Part shown: piece by piece, positions 20,608 through 31,095 of the stretch
How the letters are laid out: every line of letters begins with the position of its first letter
Numbering within the stretch: the stretch's first letter is position 1
From: Massilia agrisoli
GTDB taxonomy: Bacteria > Pseudomonadota > Gammaproteobacteria > Burkholderiales > Burkholderiaceae_D
Reading direction: 5' to 3'
Assembly (NCBI RefSeq): GCF_020831365.1
Contig: NZ_JAJHPV010000012.1
Location: forward strand, 274,473 to 338,472
Length of the DNA: 64,000 bases
The notes under the pieces: generated by a model
What the model saw: the letters and a program-made list of their open reading frames with translations, nothing else
Database searches by the model: none
What the model was told of the DNA's origin: nothing
Program-made: the position numbers and the translations under genes

Positions 20608-21804
20608 CTAAAAGAAATGCCGCCAATCCTCCAGCCACCCCGGAAACGCTTCCGCTTCCATCGGCTTGGCGATATGGTAGCCCTGCGCATACGTGCACCC
20701 GAGCCCCTGCAGGAAGTCCCAATCCTGCTTGGTCTCGACGCCCACCGCGACCGACATCCGGTCCAGGCTGCGCGCCAGCCCGAGGCATGAACTGAGCACC
20801 GTCCCCAGCGCGCGCTTCTTCGAGGCGCCATCGACAAAGCTGCGGTCGATCTTCAGCTCCGAGAACGGCACCCGCGCCAACAGCTGAAGGTTCGACCTGC
20901 CGGTACCGTAATCGTCAATCGCCAGCCCGAAGCCCATCATCCGCAAGCGCACCAGCCGCTCAAGGAAGGTCGGGTCGGTCGTCAGCACCGACGACTCAGG
21001 CATCTCGAACGTAATATAGTCAGGCATCACGCGGTGCCGCTGCACGCATGCCGTGATCTGCTGGATGAATCCCGCATGCGCCAGCGTCTCGGGCGCGAGG
21101 TTGATCGAAATCGGAATCGGCGTGCCCTTGTCCTGGAACTCGCGGCAGCGTTCGACCGACTTTTCGATCATGGTCCAGTCGAGGAAGTCGATGCGGTTGT
21201 GCTGCTCCAGCGCGTCGATAAACGCATGCGGACCGAGCACGCCATGCTCCGGGTGCACCCAGCGCGCAAACGTCTCCAGTCCCTTGACCTGGCCGGTGGC
21301 CAGTTCGATCTTCGGCTGGAAGTACGGTTCGAACTGGCGCGCCTGCAGGCCGATGCCGATATCCGAAAACGAAAAGGTCGGCCCGCGCGGGCGTTCCGAG
21401 CGCTGCGGCGGCGGCACGTAATTTTCTATCAGCGCCTGTAAGCGCGAAATAGTCACCGGCTTGGCGATGGTGCCGAGCAGGTCGAGGCCATAGGCCTGCG
21501 CCATCGTTTCGACCGAAAACAGCAGGTTCGATGGCTGCGCGCCGGCGACGATGACGCGGGTGCGGCAGTTCATGCCGGCCAGGGTGCGGATCAGTTCCAG
21601 CCCGTCCATGCCGGGCAGCCCCAGGTCGACGATCGCGATATCCACCGCCGGCGCGAACGATTCGTTCAGGAAGCGCAGGGTCGAATGGCCGTCGGGTACC
21701 TCTGAAACCTGGCTGGCGCCCAGCTTGCCGAGCATGTCCACGACCGCGAGACGCTGGGCCTGGTCCGCTTCGGCTACCAAAAAATGCAAATGGGCGATGT
21801 CCAC
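20608..21804 (-). CDS. RocR-like response regulator with EAL phosphodiesterase domain
   Basis: A 398-residue receiver-EAL protein with the layout and near-identical numbering of P. aeruginosa RocR, a c-di-GMP phosphodiesterase. The receiver has the phospho-acceptor Asp60 (IVDLGLPGMDG) and Lys115, but its acidic pair is Glu12/Asp14 in a variant motif (VAEADQ). In the EAL domain the signature is ETF (177-179). The catalytic residues are still present: Glu177, Asn235 (SINLAPETL), Glu267, Asp297/Asp298 (IDDYGTG), Lys318 (LKIDRSF), Glu357 (GVET) and Gln374. It starts with GTG, with GGAG 6 bases upstream. No kinase gene is adjacent. Confidence 0.93.
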   Translation of the reverse strand: MDIAHLHFLVAEADQAQRLAVVDMLGKLGASQVSEVPDGHSTLRFLNESFAPAVDIAIVDLGLPGMDGLELIRTLAGMNCRTRVIVAGAQPSNLLFSVETMAQAYGLDLLGTIAKPVTISRLQALIENYVPPPQRSERPRGPTFSFSDIGIGLQARQFEPYFQPKIELATGQVKGLETFARWVHPEHGVLGPHAFIDALEQHNRIDFLDWTMIEKSVERCREFQDKGTPIPISINLAPETLAHAGFIQQITACVQRHRVMPDYITFEMPESSVLTTDPTFLERLVRLRMMGFGLAIDDYGTGRSNLQLLARVPFSELKIDRSFVDGASKKRALGTVLSSCLGLARSLDRMSVAVGVETKQDWDFLQGLGCTYAQGYHIAKPMEAEAFPGWLEDWRHFF

Positions 21805-21859
21805 TGTTTACTCCACTGTTGCTCTAGCCCAAGAGGTTACCCTCAGTTAAGGCTGTCGT

Positions 21860-22645
21860 CTACGCCTGAATTTGCCGGACTTGCTCAAAAAAGCAAACTG
21901 CTGCGCAAGCCGCAACATTTAGGGACTCAACCTGGCCCAAATGGGGAATCACCACCTGCTGGGTGGCCATGTTCAGCAAATCGTCGGCGACGCCCTGCCC
22001 TTCATGGCCGAAGATCCAGGCGACCGGCTGGCGCAGGTCGGCGTCGTAGACGCGCTGGGTGGCATAGCCGCTGGTGGCCAGGACGGCAATCTTCGATGGC
22101 GCGATCAGCGAAGCCAGGTCGACGTTCTCGTAGATGTCGACGACAAAATGGGCGCCCATCGCGGCGCGCAGCACTTTTGGCGACCAGCAGAATGCGGTGC
22201 CGCTGCTGCAGAACACCTGGGTGATGCCAGCCGCCGCCGCGCTGCGCAGGATCGAGCCGACATTGCCCGGGTCCTGCACGTTATCGAGCAAAACCGCGTT
22301 GACTGTCAGCGTGGCCGGCAGCTCGCTCGACGGCGTCTCGATCAGGAACATCAGGCCGACGCCGTGTTCGACCTGGCTGACGGTGTTGTACAGCGCGTCC
22401 GGCAGCGCGGTCACGTGCGCGTGCTGGTTCTCGCAGCGCATGACGATGTCCGCGACCTCCGGGTTGGCCAGCGCGCTTTCGCTGACGATGCATTGCAGCG
22501 GCGCGCCGCGCATGTCAAGCCAGGCTTGCGCCAGGTGCACCCCGTCGAGCAAGGTGCGGCCGGCCTTGCGGCGTGCCTGCGAGCTGGTCGCAAGGTGCTT
22601 GAGTTCCTTGTACAGCGGGTTGTCGCGCGACGTGATGGTCTTCAT
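21860..22645 (-). CDS. TrmH/SpoU family RNA 2'-O-methyltransferase
   Basis: A 261-residue SPOUT methyltransferase acting on rRNA or tRNA. The N-terminal substrate-binding part is [18 protein letters not shown]. The trefoil-knot motifs are [24 protein letters not shown] (motif 1), [11 protein letters not shown] (motif 2) and [23 protein letters not shown] (motif 3), with Asn and Arg placed to bind SAM and ribose. It resembles RlmB/TsnR-type enzymes, but the target nucleotide cannot be assigned. The start overlaps the rnhB stop by 4 bases (ATGA). It is the last gene of the envelope/translation block. Confidence 0.93.
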   Translation of the reverse strand: MKTITSRDNPLYKELKHLATSSQARRKAGRTLLDGVHLAQAWLDMRGAPLQCIVSESALANPEVADIVMRCENQHAHVTALPDALYNTVSQVEHGVGLMFLIETPSSELPATLTVNAVLLDNVQDPGNVGSILRSAAAAGITQVFCSSGTAFCWSPKVLRAAMGAHFVVDIYENVDLASLIAPSKIAVLATSGYATQRVYDADLRQPVAWIFGHEGQGVADDLLNMATQQVVIPHLGQVESLNVAACAAVCFFEQVRQIQA

Positions 22646-23313
22646 TCTTCAACTTCCATCGCGAAATCGAATGCCAGCGTCTCGCCTATGCCGAGCGCTG
22701 CCCGCACGGGCGCGAACGAGCGGCGGTGCACCGGGCACGGGCCGTGCTCGCGCAGGCGCTCCATGTGCATCGCGGTGCTGTAGCCCTTGTGCTGGTCGAA
22801 ACCGTACTGTGGGTACTGCTGGTGCAGCGTCACGAGGGCGGCGTCGCGCGCTGTCTTGGCCAAAATCGATGCGGCGGAAATCGCGTGCACCTTGTCGTCG
22901 CCTTCGATGATCGGGTGGCAGCGAATGGTCATTACCGGGCTGCGGTTGCCGTCGATGAGCGCAACGGTCGGTATCGTCGCCAGCGCTTCGACCGCACGGC
23001 GCATCGCCAGCATGGTCGCCTGCAGGATGTTGATGGCGTCGATCTCTTCATGCGAGCACTCGGCGATCGCCCACGCCAGCGCGTTGGCCTTGATCAGCGG
23101 GGCCAGTTCGTCGCGCCGCTCGGCGGTCAGCTTTTTGGAGTCGCGCAGGCCGAGGATCGGGCGTTCCGGATGCAGGATCACCGCCGCGGCGAACACCGGC
23201 CCGGCCAAGGGGCCACGTCCGGCTTCGTCGACGCCGCAGACGATATCTTCAGGCGTAAACGGCAGCGCGTTCTTCTTCAGCCCAGGGTAAAAATTGACTT
23301 TCTTGGTTCTCAT
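22642..23313 (-). CDS. rnhB: Ribonuclease HII
   Basis: RNase HII nicks RNA-DNA hybrids and removes single ribonucleotides from DNA. The 223-residue protein has the catalytic start [14 protein letters not shown] (Asp29, Glu30), then [20 protein letters not shown] with the third acid, and [11 protein letters not shown] with the fourth. The ATG at 23313 overlaps the lpxB stop by 4 bases. Longer in-frame starts run through lpxB and are not credible. The lpxB-rnhB order is conserved across proteobacteria. Confidence 0.96.
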   Translation of the reverse strand: MRTKKVNFYPGLKKNALPFTPEDIVCGVDEAGRGPLAGPVFAAAVILHPERPILGLRDSKKLTAERRDELAPLIKANALAWAIAECSHEEIDAINILQATMLAMRRAVEALATIPTVALIDGNRSPVMTIRCHPIIEGDDKVHAISAASILAKTARDAALVTLHQQYPQYGFDQHKGYSTAMHMERLREHGPCPVHRRSFAPVRAALGIGETLAFDFAMEVEE

Positions 23314-24476
23314 GATGCCTTGGACGATTGTATGACGCGCATGACGGCGGCGGCGCTTTCTTCCGCGCTGTTGCGCAGCAGGCTGTGATGCATGTCGGTG
23401 AAGCGCTGGACCAGCTTCAGTCGGCCCGGCACGTCTTCGAGCTGCTTCCACACCGCGTCGGCCAGCGCTTCGGGCGTGGCCGCGTGCTGCAAAAATTCGG
23501 GGACCAGGAACTCGCGCGCCAAAATGTTCGGCAAGCCGATCCACGGCTGGTAGCCCATGTGGCGCATGATCTCCCACGATGCGCGCATCACCTTGTAGGC
23601 AATGACCATCGGCTTCTTGAACAGCGCCACTTCCAGCGTGGCTGTACCGGAGGCCACCAGCACCGCATCGGCGGCGGCAATCGCGGTATGCGACTGGCCG
23701 TCGACCAGGTCGATCTGCACGTCCGCCAGCCCGGCCTCCTGCACCAGCTGGGTGAAGTACTGGCGCTGGCGCTCGCCGGCCATCGGCACCACAAAGCGCA
23801 GGGCCGGGTCGCGTTTGGCCAGCAGGCTGACGGCCGCCACAAACGGCGCAGCCAGGTATTTGAGCTCGCCCATGCGGCTGCCCGGCATTACCGTCACCAC
23901 CCGCGCATCCTCCGGAATGCCCAGCACGCGGCGCGCGGCTGCTTCGTCTGGCTCCATCGGGATCATCTCGGCCAGCGGATGGCCGACATAGGTCACGGGC
24001 ACGCCAGCCTGCTTGTAGATCTCTTCCTCGAACGGGAAGATCACCAGCATGTGCGACACGGCTTTCTGGATCTTCTTGATGCGCCCGCCGCGCCAGGCCC
24101 AGATCTGCGGGCTGACAAAGTGCATGGTCGGGATGCCGGCTTCGCGCAGTTGCATTTCAAGGCCGAGGTTAAAGCCGGGATAGTCGGCGCCGATGAACAC
24201 GTCCGGCTTCTCGGCGATCAGCCGGTCGCGCAGCGCGTTCTGGATGCCCTTGATTTCGCGGTAGCGCGGGATGATCTCGAACAGGCCGCGCACGGTCAGG
24301 GTATCCATCGGCACGTCCGACACAAAGCCTTGCTCGGCCATGCGCGGGCCGCCAATGCCATGGAAGCGTGCTTCGGGAAGATGCGGGCGCAGGCCGGCCA
24401 GGAGGCGGCCTGCGAGCATGTCGCCGGACACCTCGCCGGCGACGACGGCGACCGTTATGTCAGCGGACGATGCCAC
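23310..24476 (-). CDS. lpxB: Lipid-A-disaccharide synthase
   Basis: LpxB joins UDP-2,3-diacylglucosamine and lipid X to form the lipid A disaccharide at the inner membrane (GT19 family). At 388 residues it is close to E. coli LpxB (382). Family segments are [67 protein letters not shown] and the donor-site [19 protein letters not shown]. Translation probably starts at GTG 24476, inside the end of lpxA (17-base overlap); there is no ATG before residue 20. Confidence 0.97.
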   Translation of the reverse strand: MASSADITVAVVAGEVSGDMLAGRLLAGLRPHLPEARFHGIGGPRMAEQGFVSDVPMDTLTVRGLFEIIPRYREIKGIQNALRDRLIAEKPDVFIGADYPGFNLGLEMQLREAGIPTMHFVSPQIWAWRGGRIKKIQKAVSHMLVIFPFEEEIYKQAGVPVTYVGHPLAEMIPMEPDEAAARRVLGIPEDARVVTVMPGSRMGELKYLAAPFVAAVSLLAKRDPALRFVVPMAGERQRQYFTQLVQEAGLADVQIDLVDGQSHTAIAAADAVLVASGTATLEVALFKKPMVIAYKVMRASWEIMRHMGYQPWIGLPNILAREFLVPEFLQHAATPEALADAVWKQLEDVPGRLKLVQRFTDMHHSLLRNSAEESAAAVMRVIQSSKAS

Positions 24477-25248
24477 GGGTAGCGCTACCCAGGAAGTCCA
24501 GCATCGCGCCGACCTGCGGCGCGGCGTCCGGCGTATCGCCCTGCAGCTTCGCCAGTTCCGCCTTGGCCTCGTCGAGCGTGAGGTTGTTACGGTAGATCAG
24601 CTTGTAGGCTGCGCGGATGCCGTCGATCTGGGCGCGCGTAAAGCCGCGCCGCTTCAGGCCTTCGATGTTCACGCCGCGCGCGCCCGCCGGGTTGCCCGAC
24701 ACGAGCACGAACGGCGGCACGTCCTGCGTCAGGCTGGTGTACATGCCGACGAACGCGTGCGCGCCGATTTTGCAGAACTGGTGCACGCCGGCGTAGCCGG
24801 ACATGATCGCCCAGTCGCCCACTTCAACGTGGCCGGCCAGCTGCGCATTGTTCGAGAAGATGGTGTTGCTGCCGACCTGGCAGTCGTGCGCCAGGTGGAC
24901 GTAAGCCGAAATCCAGTTGTCGTTGCCGAGGCGCGTTACGCCCTTGTCCTGGGTGGTGCCCAGGTTGAAGGTGCAGAACTCGCGCACGGTGTTGCGGTCG
25001 CCGACTTCAAGCCGGGTCGGTTCGCCCGCCCACTTCTTGTCCTGCGGCGCGGCGCCGATGGACGAGAACTGGAAGAACTTGTTGTCTTCGCCGATCGTCG
25101 TGTGGCCTTCGATGACCACATGCGGGCCGACCACGGTGCGCGCGCCGATCTGCACGTTCGGGCCGATGATCGAATACGCGCCGACTTCAACGCTGCTGTC
25201 GAGCTGCGCCTTCGGGTCGACAATGGCGGTTGGGTGAATCATCGTCAT
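24460..25248 (-). CDS. lpxA: UDP-N-acetylglucosamine O-acyltransferase
   Basis: LpxA carries out the first lipid A step, moving a 3-hydroxyacyl chain from ACP to UDP-GlcNAc. It has 262 residues (E. coli 262). The left-handed beta-helix hexapeptide repeats are obvious from IHPTAIVDPKAQL onward (VEVGAYSIIGPNVQIGAR). The catalytic His is in AYVHLAHDCQVG, and VLVSGNPAGARGVNIEGLKRRGF leads into the helical C-terminus. The second Met (residue 3) may be the true start. It abuts fabZ with no gap. Confidence 0.97.
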   Translation of the reverse strand: MTMIHPTAIVDPKAQLDSSVEVGAYSIIGPNVQIGARTVVGPHVVIEGHTTIGEDNKFFQFSSIGAAPQDKKWAGEPTRLEVGDRNTVREFCTFNLGTTQDKGVTRLGNDNWISAYVHLAHDCQVGSNTIFSNNAQLAGHVEVGDWAIMSGYAGVHQFCKIGAHAFVGMYTSLTQDVPPFVLVSGNPAGARGVNIEGLKRRGFTRAQIDGIRAAYKLIYRNNLTLDEAKAELAKLQGDTPDAAPQVGAMLDFLGSATRGIVR

Positions 25249-25734
25249 TTACTGCCCCGCTGGCTTGCTCGCGTCGTCGGTGGCGCGAATGGTGCACATC
25301 AGTTCAGCTTCGAGCGCCACCGCGCCGTCCACGCTGCCTACTGCCTTGTACTTCCAGATGCCGCGCGATACGCGCAGGATCTCGACGTCCATCTTCAGCT
25401 GGTCGCCGGGACCCACCGGGCGCTTGAAGCGCGCGTTGTCGATGCCGACAAAATAAACCACCGAGTTTTCGTCCGGCTTGACGCCCATGGTCAGGAACGA
25501 CAGCAGCGCGGCGGTCTGCGCCAGCGCTTCGATCATCAACACGCCAGGCATGACCGGCTTGTGCGGGAAGTGGCCGTTGAAGAATTCTTCGTTGACGGTG
25601 ACATTCTTGATCGCGGTGATCGACTTGTTCGCTTCCCAGGTCAGCACGCGGTCGACCAGCAGCAGCGGATAACGGTGCGGCAGCAGCGCCTTGATCTGGC
25701 AAATGTCGAGGGTCTTGTTTTCGGTAGTGGTCAT
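25249..25734 (-). CDS. fabZ: 3-hydroxyacyl-ACP dehydratase FabZ
   Basis: This hot-dog-fold dehydratase of fatty acid synthesis competes with LpxA/LpxD for 3-hydroxyacyl-ACP. It has 161 residues. The active-site His is in [23 protein letters not shown], with Glu in the same helix, and [14 protein letters not shown] is the typical start region. The ATG overlaps the lpxD stop by 4 bases. Its place between lpxD and lpxA is conserved and ties phospholipid and lipid A supply together. Confidence 0.98.
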   Translation of the reverse strand: MTTTENKTLDICQIKALLPHRYPLLLVDRVLTWEANKSITAIKNVTVNEEFFNGHFPHKPVMPGVLMIEALAQTAALLSFLTMGVKPDENSVVYFVGIDNARFKRPVGPGDQLKMDVEILRVSRGIWKYKAVGSVDGAVALEAELMCTIRATDDASKPAGQ

Positions 25735-26780
25735 TTTTGTTCTGTCAGGGTTTTAATTGTTTTTTCCAGCGCGCGGATTTTATCGCGCATTGTGTCCAGG
25801 TTGCGAACGATCGCCGCAGTTTTTTCCCAGTCGGCGTTTTTCGCCAGCGGATAGAAGCCGGTGTACTGGCCCGCTTCCGCAATCGAGCGCGAGACCATGC
25901 TGCCCGATGAGATATGCACGTGGTCGGCAATCGTCAGGTGGCCCAGCACCATCGCCGCGCCGCCGAAGGTGCAGTACTTGCCGATCTTTGCGCTGCCGGC
26001 CACGCCGACGCAGCCGGCCATCGCGGTGTGCGCGCCGATGTGGCAGTTGTGTCCAATCTGGATCTGGTTATCGAGCTTGACGCCGTCTTCGATGATGGTG
26101 TCGGCCAGCGCGCCGCGGTCGATGGTCGTGTTGGCGCCGATGTCGACGTCGTCGCCGATCACCACGCGGCCGGTCTGCGGAATCTTGATGTACACGCCGC
26201 CTTCATTGGCAAAGCCAAAGCCGTCAGTGCCGATCACCGCGCCCGAGTGGATGATCCCGCGCGCGCCGATCTGGCAGCCGGCATGGAAGGTCACGTTGGC
26301 AAACAGCCTGGTTTCGGCGCCGATGACGGCGTCGCGGCCGACGAAGCAGCCAGCGCCAATCACTGCGCCGGCGCCGACGGAGGCGCCCTCTTCGACCGTC
26401 GCATTCGGGCCTACGTGGGCCGACGGATCGACCCTGGCGCTGCCCGCGACATAGGCGCTCGGATGCACGCCGGCCGCAGGCACGAACGCCGTCAGCGCTT
26501 CGAAATACTGCGCCGCGCGGGCAAAGTAAGCATACGGATTCTTGGTGACGATGCGCGCACCCGGGTAGGTGGCGCCGACCGTTTCGCTGTCGCTTGGTGC
26601 CAGGATCAGGGCCGCGGCCCCGCTTTGCGCGGCTTGTGCGCGCAGTTTGCTATTGCTTAGGAAGCTGATGTGCGAAGCGCCCGCATCGGCCAGCGGCGCG
26701 ATGCCCGTGACTTCGATATTCGGGTCACCCGCCAGCTCACCGCCCAAGCGTTCGACCAATTCACCCAGTCGAGTGCCCAT
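25731..26780 (-). CDS. lpxD: UDP-3-O-acylglucosamine N-acyltransferase
   Basis: LpxD adds the N-linked 3-hydroxyacyl chain in the third step of lipid A synthesis. It has 349 residues (E. coli 341). The uridine-binding N-terminal domain ends near residue 100 ([18 protein letters not shown]). Hexapeptide repeats follow, with [12 protein letters not shown] and [20 protein letters not shown]. The catalytic His lies in [21 protein letters not shown]. The C-terminal helix ([19 protein letters not shown]) packs in the trimer. It lies 19 bases after skp. Confidence 0.97.
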   Translation of the reverse strand: MGTRLGELVERLGGELAGDPNIEVTGIAPLADAGASHISFLSNSKLRAQAAQSGAAALILAPSDSETVGATYPGARIVTKNPYAYFARAAQYFEALTAFVPAAGVHPSAYVAGSARVDPSAHVGPNATVEEGASVGAGAVIGAGCFVGRDAVIGAETRLFANVTFHAGCQIGARGIIHSGAVIGTDGFGFANEGGVYIKIPQTGRVVIGDDVDIGANTTIDRGALADTIIEDGVKLDNQIQIGHNCHIGAHTAMAGCVGVAGSAKIGKYCTFGGAAMVLGHLTIADHVHISSGSMVSRSIAEAGQYTGFYPLAKNADWEKTAAIVRNLDTMRDKIRALEKTIKTLTEQK

Positions 26781-26799
26781 CTGGTATTTCCTGTTTCTG

Positions 26800-27318
26800 T
26801 TATTTGTCGAGTTGCTGCAAGATCTTGTCGGTGATGTCGATCCGCGGATTGTGCCATCCGGCTTCGTAGATCACGACGTCAAGCTGCTCCTGTGCGGCGA
26901 TCTGTTCGATGATCTTGTACGCTTTGGTTGCGATGTTGGCGCGTTCTTCGTTCTTGCGCTGCATCAGGTCTTCACGGTACTCGCGCTGCTTGCGCTGCAC
27001 GTCTTTTTCCATGTCGATCAGCTCGCGCGTGCGGCGGGTGCGGTCCATCTCGGTCATCTTGGGCGCTTCGCGCTCGAACTTCTCGGCCAGCGCGCGCACG
27101 CTGCCGATCTGTTCGTTGATCGACTTGTCGCGCTTGGAGAATTCGGCTTCGATGCGCTCGTCGGCCTTCTTCGCCAGCTTCGATTCGGTCATCAGGCGCT
27201 CGGTCGCCACGTAAGCGATGCGGCTGCCGGCCATCTGCGCCTGCGCCTGGGCGAGCGGAATGGCGCACAGCGCGAACAGCAGCAGCTGTTTCGACATTGA
27301 GGTAAAGGCAGTTTTCAA
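26800..27318 (-). CDS. skp: Periplasmic chaperone OmpH/Skp family
   Basis: Skp carries unfolded outer-membrane proteins across the periplasm to BAM. It has 172 residues: a signal peptide ending around AQAQA, the start of the core at [13 protein letters not shown], then a long Lys/Glu/Arg-rich coiled coil and the closing strand [22 protein letters not shown]. The likely start is TTG at 27318, because GGAG lies 6 bases before it. The first ATG, at 27297, has no ribosome-binding site, though it would also leave a signal peptide. It lies between bamA and lpxD, as in most proteobacteria. Confidence 0.93.
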   Translation of the reverse strand: MKTAFTSMSKQLLLFALCAIPLAQAQAQMAGSRIAYVATERLMTESKLAKKADERIEAEFSKRDKSINEQIGSVRALAEKFEREAPKMTEMDRTRRTRELIDMEKDVQRKQREYREDLMQRKNEERANIATKAYKIIEQIAAQEQLDVVIYEAGWHNPRIDITDKILQQLDK

Positions 27319-27354
27319 CTTGTTCTCCGCAATCTGAATTGAAACGTCGCTAAA

Positions 27355-29691
27355 TCAGAACCCGGTACCCATCTGGAACTGGAAGCGCTCCAGGCGGTCG
27401 CCCGGCTTTGCGTTCAAAGGCTTAGCATAACTCAACTTGAGCGGGCCCACCGGCGAAATCCAGCTGACGCCAAGGCCGGTCGAGAAGCGCAGCTCATTGG
27501 CGCGGATGGTCTGGCCTTCCTGGTAGACCTGGCCGGCGTCGAGGAAGCCGAACCAGCGCAGGCTGCGGTCGGGACCGCCGCCAGGGAATGGCATCTGCAG
27601 TTCGGCGTTACCGATCACGCGCACCGCGCCGCCCAGGGCGTCGTAGGTGAGCGGATCGACGATACCGAGCGACGAGCTGACATAGCCGCGCACCGAACCG
27701 ATGCCGCCGCCGTAGAAGTTTTTGAAGACCGGGTACTTGTTACCGCGCAGGCCATGGCCGTAATCGAGCTCGCCCTTGAGCGCGAGGGTAACCATGCTGG
27801 TGAGGGGCTTGTAGTACTGCTGCTCGTACACCGCGCGGTAGTACTTGGCGTCGCCGAACAGGTCAACCTCGAGGTTGGCGCGCTGGTAGCGGCCGCGGGT
27901 TGGCGTGATCGCGCTGTCGCGGCTGTCGCGGCCCCACGCTGCGGTCAGCGGGAAGGCGTTGGTGGTGGCCGTGCCGATGCCGTCCGGCGAATCGCCGAAG
28001 TCGCGCACGTATTCCTTGAAGCGGGTCGGGCTGGTGATATCGGTTTCGATCTGGGTGCGTTCCAGGCCGGCGCCGAAGTAGACGGTATCGTATTCGGAGA
28101 ACGGCACACCGAACGACAGGCGGCCGCCGGTCTGTTTGACGGTGTAGCTGCCGATGTTCAGCGCAGGCGGGCGCATGGTGCGCAGGTACAGTTCGAACGA
28201 GCGCGATACGCCGTCGTCCGTGAAGTACGGATTGGTGTGCGAGAACGCGATCGTACGCAGGTAGCGGCTGGTGTTCAGCTCGAGGCCGACGGTGTTGCCG
28301 CTGCCGGCGAAGTTGGCCTGCTGGATCGACGCCGTGAAGGTGAACTTCTCGGCCTGCGAGAACGCGCCGCCGATCATGAAGTTACCGGTCGGCTTCTCAA
28401 CCACGGTCAGGTTGACGTCGACCTGGTCGGTCGTGCCCTGCGCTTCCGGCGTGTCGATCGTCACGTCCTTGAAGTAGCCGAGGCGGTCGACGCGGTCGCG
28501 CGACATCTTGATCTTGTTCGCGTCGTACCACGAACCTTCAAACTGGCGGAACTCGCGGCGGATCACTTCATCGCGGGTGACGGTGTTACCGGCGATGTTC
28601 ATGTGGCGCACGTAGGCGCGCTTGCCCGGATCGACAAAGAAGGTAAATGCGACTTCGCGCTTTTCGCGGTCCAGTTCCGGGTTGGCGTTCACGTTGGCGA
28701 ACGCGTAGCCGAAGGTGCCCATGCGGTCGGCGATCAGCTTGTTGCTGAGGGTGAGCAGTTCGCCCGAGTAGGCCTTGCCCGGCTTGAGCAGGATCAGCGA
28801 CTTGATTTCATCTTCGCGGCCGAACATCTCGCCTTCGACCTTCACGCCCGAGACAGTGTACTTCTCGCCCTCGGTGATGTTGATGGTCAGGTAGATGTCC
28901 TTCTTGTCCGGCGTGATCGAAACCTGGGTCGATTCGACGTTCGCTTCGAGGTAGCCGCGGTTCAGGTAGAACGACTTGATCGCCTCGATGTCGCCGGTCA
29001 GCTTGGTCTTCGAATACTGGTCGGCCTTGCTGTACCAGGTGAACCAGCCGCTCGTATCGAGCTGCAGCTGCTGGCGCAGTTCCTTGTCCGAGAAGGTCTT
29101 GTTGCCGACAATGTTGATCTGCTTGATGCGCGCGACTTCGCCTTCGTCGATGTTGAACATGACGGTGACGCGGTTACGTTCGATCGGGGTGATGGTGGTC
29201 GTGATCTTCACGCCATACAGGCCGTGCGACAGGTACTGGCGCTTGAGCTCCTGCTCGGCGCGGTCGACCGAGGCCTTGTCGAAGATCTTCGCTTCGCCGA
29301 CGCCGATTTCGCGCAGCGCCTTGACCAGGATATCTTCTTCGAATTCCTTGGCGCCGGTGAAGTCGACCTTGGCGATTGCCGGGCGTTCCTCGACCAGCAC
29401 GACCAGCACGCCGTTGTCGACTTCGAGGCGGACGTCCTTGAAGAAGCCAGTGGCGTACAACGCCTTGATCGCGGCAATGCTCTTGTCATCGTTGAAGGTT
29501 TCGCCGACGCGGACAGGCAGGTAACTGAAGACGGTGCCGGCTTCGGTGCGCTGGATACCTTCGACGCGAATGTCCTTGACCACGAACGGGGCAACTGCGA
29601 AAGCAGGTCCGGCGCACAGCACCACAACGGCGGCGCCGATCAGGCTGCGGCGAAAGAAAGGCAATGCGAAACGATCAGATTGTAATTTCAT
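27355..29691 (-). CDS. bamA: Outer membrane assembly factor BamA
   Basis: BamA is the essential Omp85 protein that inserts beta-barrels. It has 778 residues: a signal peptide cleaved after about Ala32, then five POTRA domains to about residue 425 (the first reads FVVKDIRVEGIQRTEAGTVF). The 16-stranded barrel carries GGGIGSVRGYVSSSLG, the conserved VRGF-type lid-lock motif, and ends in Phe (FQFQMGTGF). It follows rseP on the same strand after a 63-base gap and precedes skp, so the sigma-E protease and the assembly machinery are co-encoded. Confidence 0.98.
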   Translation of the reverse strand: MKLQSDRFALPFFRRSLIGAAVVVLCAGPAFAVAPFVVKDIRVEGIQRTEAGTVFSYLPVRVGETFNDDKSIAAIKALYATGFFKDVRLEVDNGVLVVLVEERPAIAKVDFTGAKEFEEDILVKALREIGVGEAKIFDKASVDRAEQELKRQYLSHGLYGVKITTTITPIERNRVTVMFNIDEGEVARIKQINIVGNKTFSDKELRQQLQLDTSGWFTWYSKADQYSKTKLTGDIEAIKSFYLNRGYLEANVESTQVSITPDKKDIYLTINITEGEKYTVSGVKVEGEMFGREDEIKSLILLKPGKAYSGELLTLSNKLIADRMGTFGYAFANVNANPELDREKREVAFTFFVDPGKRAYVRHMNIAGNTVTRDEVIRREFRQFEGSWYDANKIKMSRDRVDRLGYFKDVTIDTPEAQGTTDQVDVNLTVVEKPTGNFMIGGAFSQAEKFTFTASIQQANFAGSGNTVGLELNTSRYLRTIAFSHTNPYFTDDGVSRSFELYLRTMRPPALNIGSYTVKQTGGRLSFGVPFSEYDTVYFGAGLERTQIETDITSPTRFKEYVRDFGDSPDGIGTATTNAFPLTAAWGRDSRDSAITPTRGRYQRANLEVDLFGDAKYYRAVYEQQYYKPLTSMVTLALKGELDYGHGLRGNKYPVFKNFYGGGIGSVRGYVSSSLGIVDPLTYDALGGAVRVIGNAELQMPFPGGGPDRSLRWFGFLDAGQVYQEGQTIRANELRFSTGLGVSWISPVGPLKLSYAKPLNAKPGDRLERFQFQMGTGF

Positions 29692-29754
29692 CGGCTAAAT
29701 CAAAGGGTCGATCAATAGGCACAATACGTTATTCAAAGGTTGCAGGCGCGGGCT

Positions 29755-31095
29755 TTACAGCAGCCGCGCCACGTCGTTGAAGACGGCTAGCGCCATCAGC
29801 ATCACCAGCATGGCGACGCCAGCGCGCTGCGCAAATTCGGCGATCCGCTCCGGCAAGGGGCGGCCGGTCAAAACTTCCAGCGAATAATACAGCAAAAGGC
29901 CACCATCCAGAACCGGAATTGGTAACAGATTCATCACACCAAGGCTGATGCTGATGGAGGCGATGAAGATCAGGAAGGTCACTACGCCCATGCGTGCGGT
30001 CTGCCCCGCGTAATCGGCAATCGTGATCGGCCCGGTGACGTTCTTCAGCGAGACTTCGCCGGTGATCATCTTGCCGATCATCTTGACTGTCATTGCGCTG
30101 GTGTCCCAGGTCTTGCGAACGGCCTTGCCCAGCGCCTCCACCGGGCCCGACGCGTTGGTCACCATGTCGGGCACCAGCGCCACTTCGGCCTTGATGCGGC
30201 CATGGCCGGTTGCCGGGTCGCGCTCGGGCAGCACGGGAATCGTAAACAGCCGCCCGCCGCGGTTCACATCGACCTGCACGGTGCGGCCGCCGGCCGGGCG
30301 CAGCGCTTCGATGAAGGCGATGCCGTCGGGGACTGGCTTGCCGTCGACCGCGACCACCAGGTCGCCGGTCTCCAGGCCCGCGCGTTCGGCCGCGCCGCCC
30401 GGCAGGATTTTGCCCAGCACAGGCGCCGGCCGCGCCACCGTGATGCCGACCGCGCCTAGCAGGTCGGCATCCGGGTCGAGCCCATCGAAGGATGCGGCAG
30501 GCAGCTCCACGTCGACGCGGCCCTGCGACGGGCGCTCGACTTCCAGGCGCACGTCGCGCTTGTCGAGGGCAGACGAAATGACTTCCCAATTGAGTTCGGA
30601 CCAGGCCCCAACCGGCTCGCCATTGACGGCGACGACCTGGTCGCCGCCGCGCAGGCCGGCCTGCCAGGCTGGCGTGGTTTCAGCCATGAAGCGGATGCGG
30701 GTGCCTGGTTCGGCGATGCCGTGCATGAACAAGCCGGCAAACACCACGATGGCGAGGATGAAGTTGGCAAGCGGGCCGGCAGCCACGATGGCGATGCGCC
30801 GCCACACGCTCTTGCGGGTGAATTCGTGCTGCTCGTCGCCGGGAGCCAGGGGCGGCGCATCCGGGTCGCGGCTGTCGAGCATCTTGACGTAGCCGCCCAG
30901 CGGCAGCGCCGACACCGCCCACTCGGTCTGGTCGCGGCCGAAGCGGCGCGACCACACCACCTTGCCCATGCCGACCGAGAAGCGCAGCACTTTCACGCCG
31001 CACAGCCGCGCAACCGCGTAGTGGCCGAGTTCATGGAAGATGATCAGCGGCCCCAGTGCCAGCAAGAACGCGAGCACTGTCTGGATGAAGTTCAT
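29755..31095 (-). CDS. rseP: Site-2 zinc metalloprotease RseP
   Basis: RseP cuts anti-sigma factors and remnant signal peptides within the inner membrane. It has 446 residues and four expected membrane helices. HELGH at 21-25 in helix 1 supplies the zinc histidines and catalytic Glu. Two tandem PDZ domains lie at about 115-290 ([21 protein letters not shown], then [22 protein letters not shown]), and the third zinc ligand is in [11 protein letters not shown]. Its ATG overlaps the dxr stop by 4 bases. Confidence 0.97.
   Translation of the reverse strand: MNFIQTVLAFLLALGPLIIFHELGHYAVARLCGVKVLRFSVGMGKVVWSRRFGRDQTEWAVSALPLGGYVKMLDSRDPDAPPLAPGDEQHEFTRKSVWRRIAIVAAGPLANFILAIVVFAGLFMHGIAEPGTRIRFMAETTPAWQAGLRGGDQVVAVNGEPVGAWSELNWEVISSALDKRDVRLEVERPSQGRVDVELPAASFDGLDPDADLLGAVGITVARPAPVLGKILPGGAAERAGLETGDLVVAVDGKPVPDGIAFIEALRPAGGRTVQVDVNRGGRLFTIPVLPERDPATGHGRIKAEVALVPDMVTNASGPVEALGKAVRKTWDTSAMTVKMIGKMITGEVSLKNVTGPITIADYAGQTARMGVVTFLIFIASISISLGVMNLLPIPVLDGGLLLYYSLEVLTGRPLPERIAEFAQRAGVAMLVMLMALAVFNDVARLL

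Noticed and set aside
23314..23577. N-terminal extension of rnhB
   Set aside because: It is an out-of-frame reading of lpxB. RNase HII conservation begins after 23313.
27754..29685. A 643-codon plus-strand frame opposite bamA
   Set aside because: Antisense artefact with no domain. bamA is certain.
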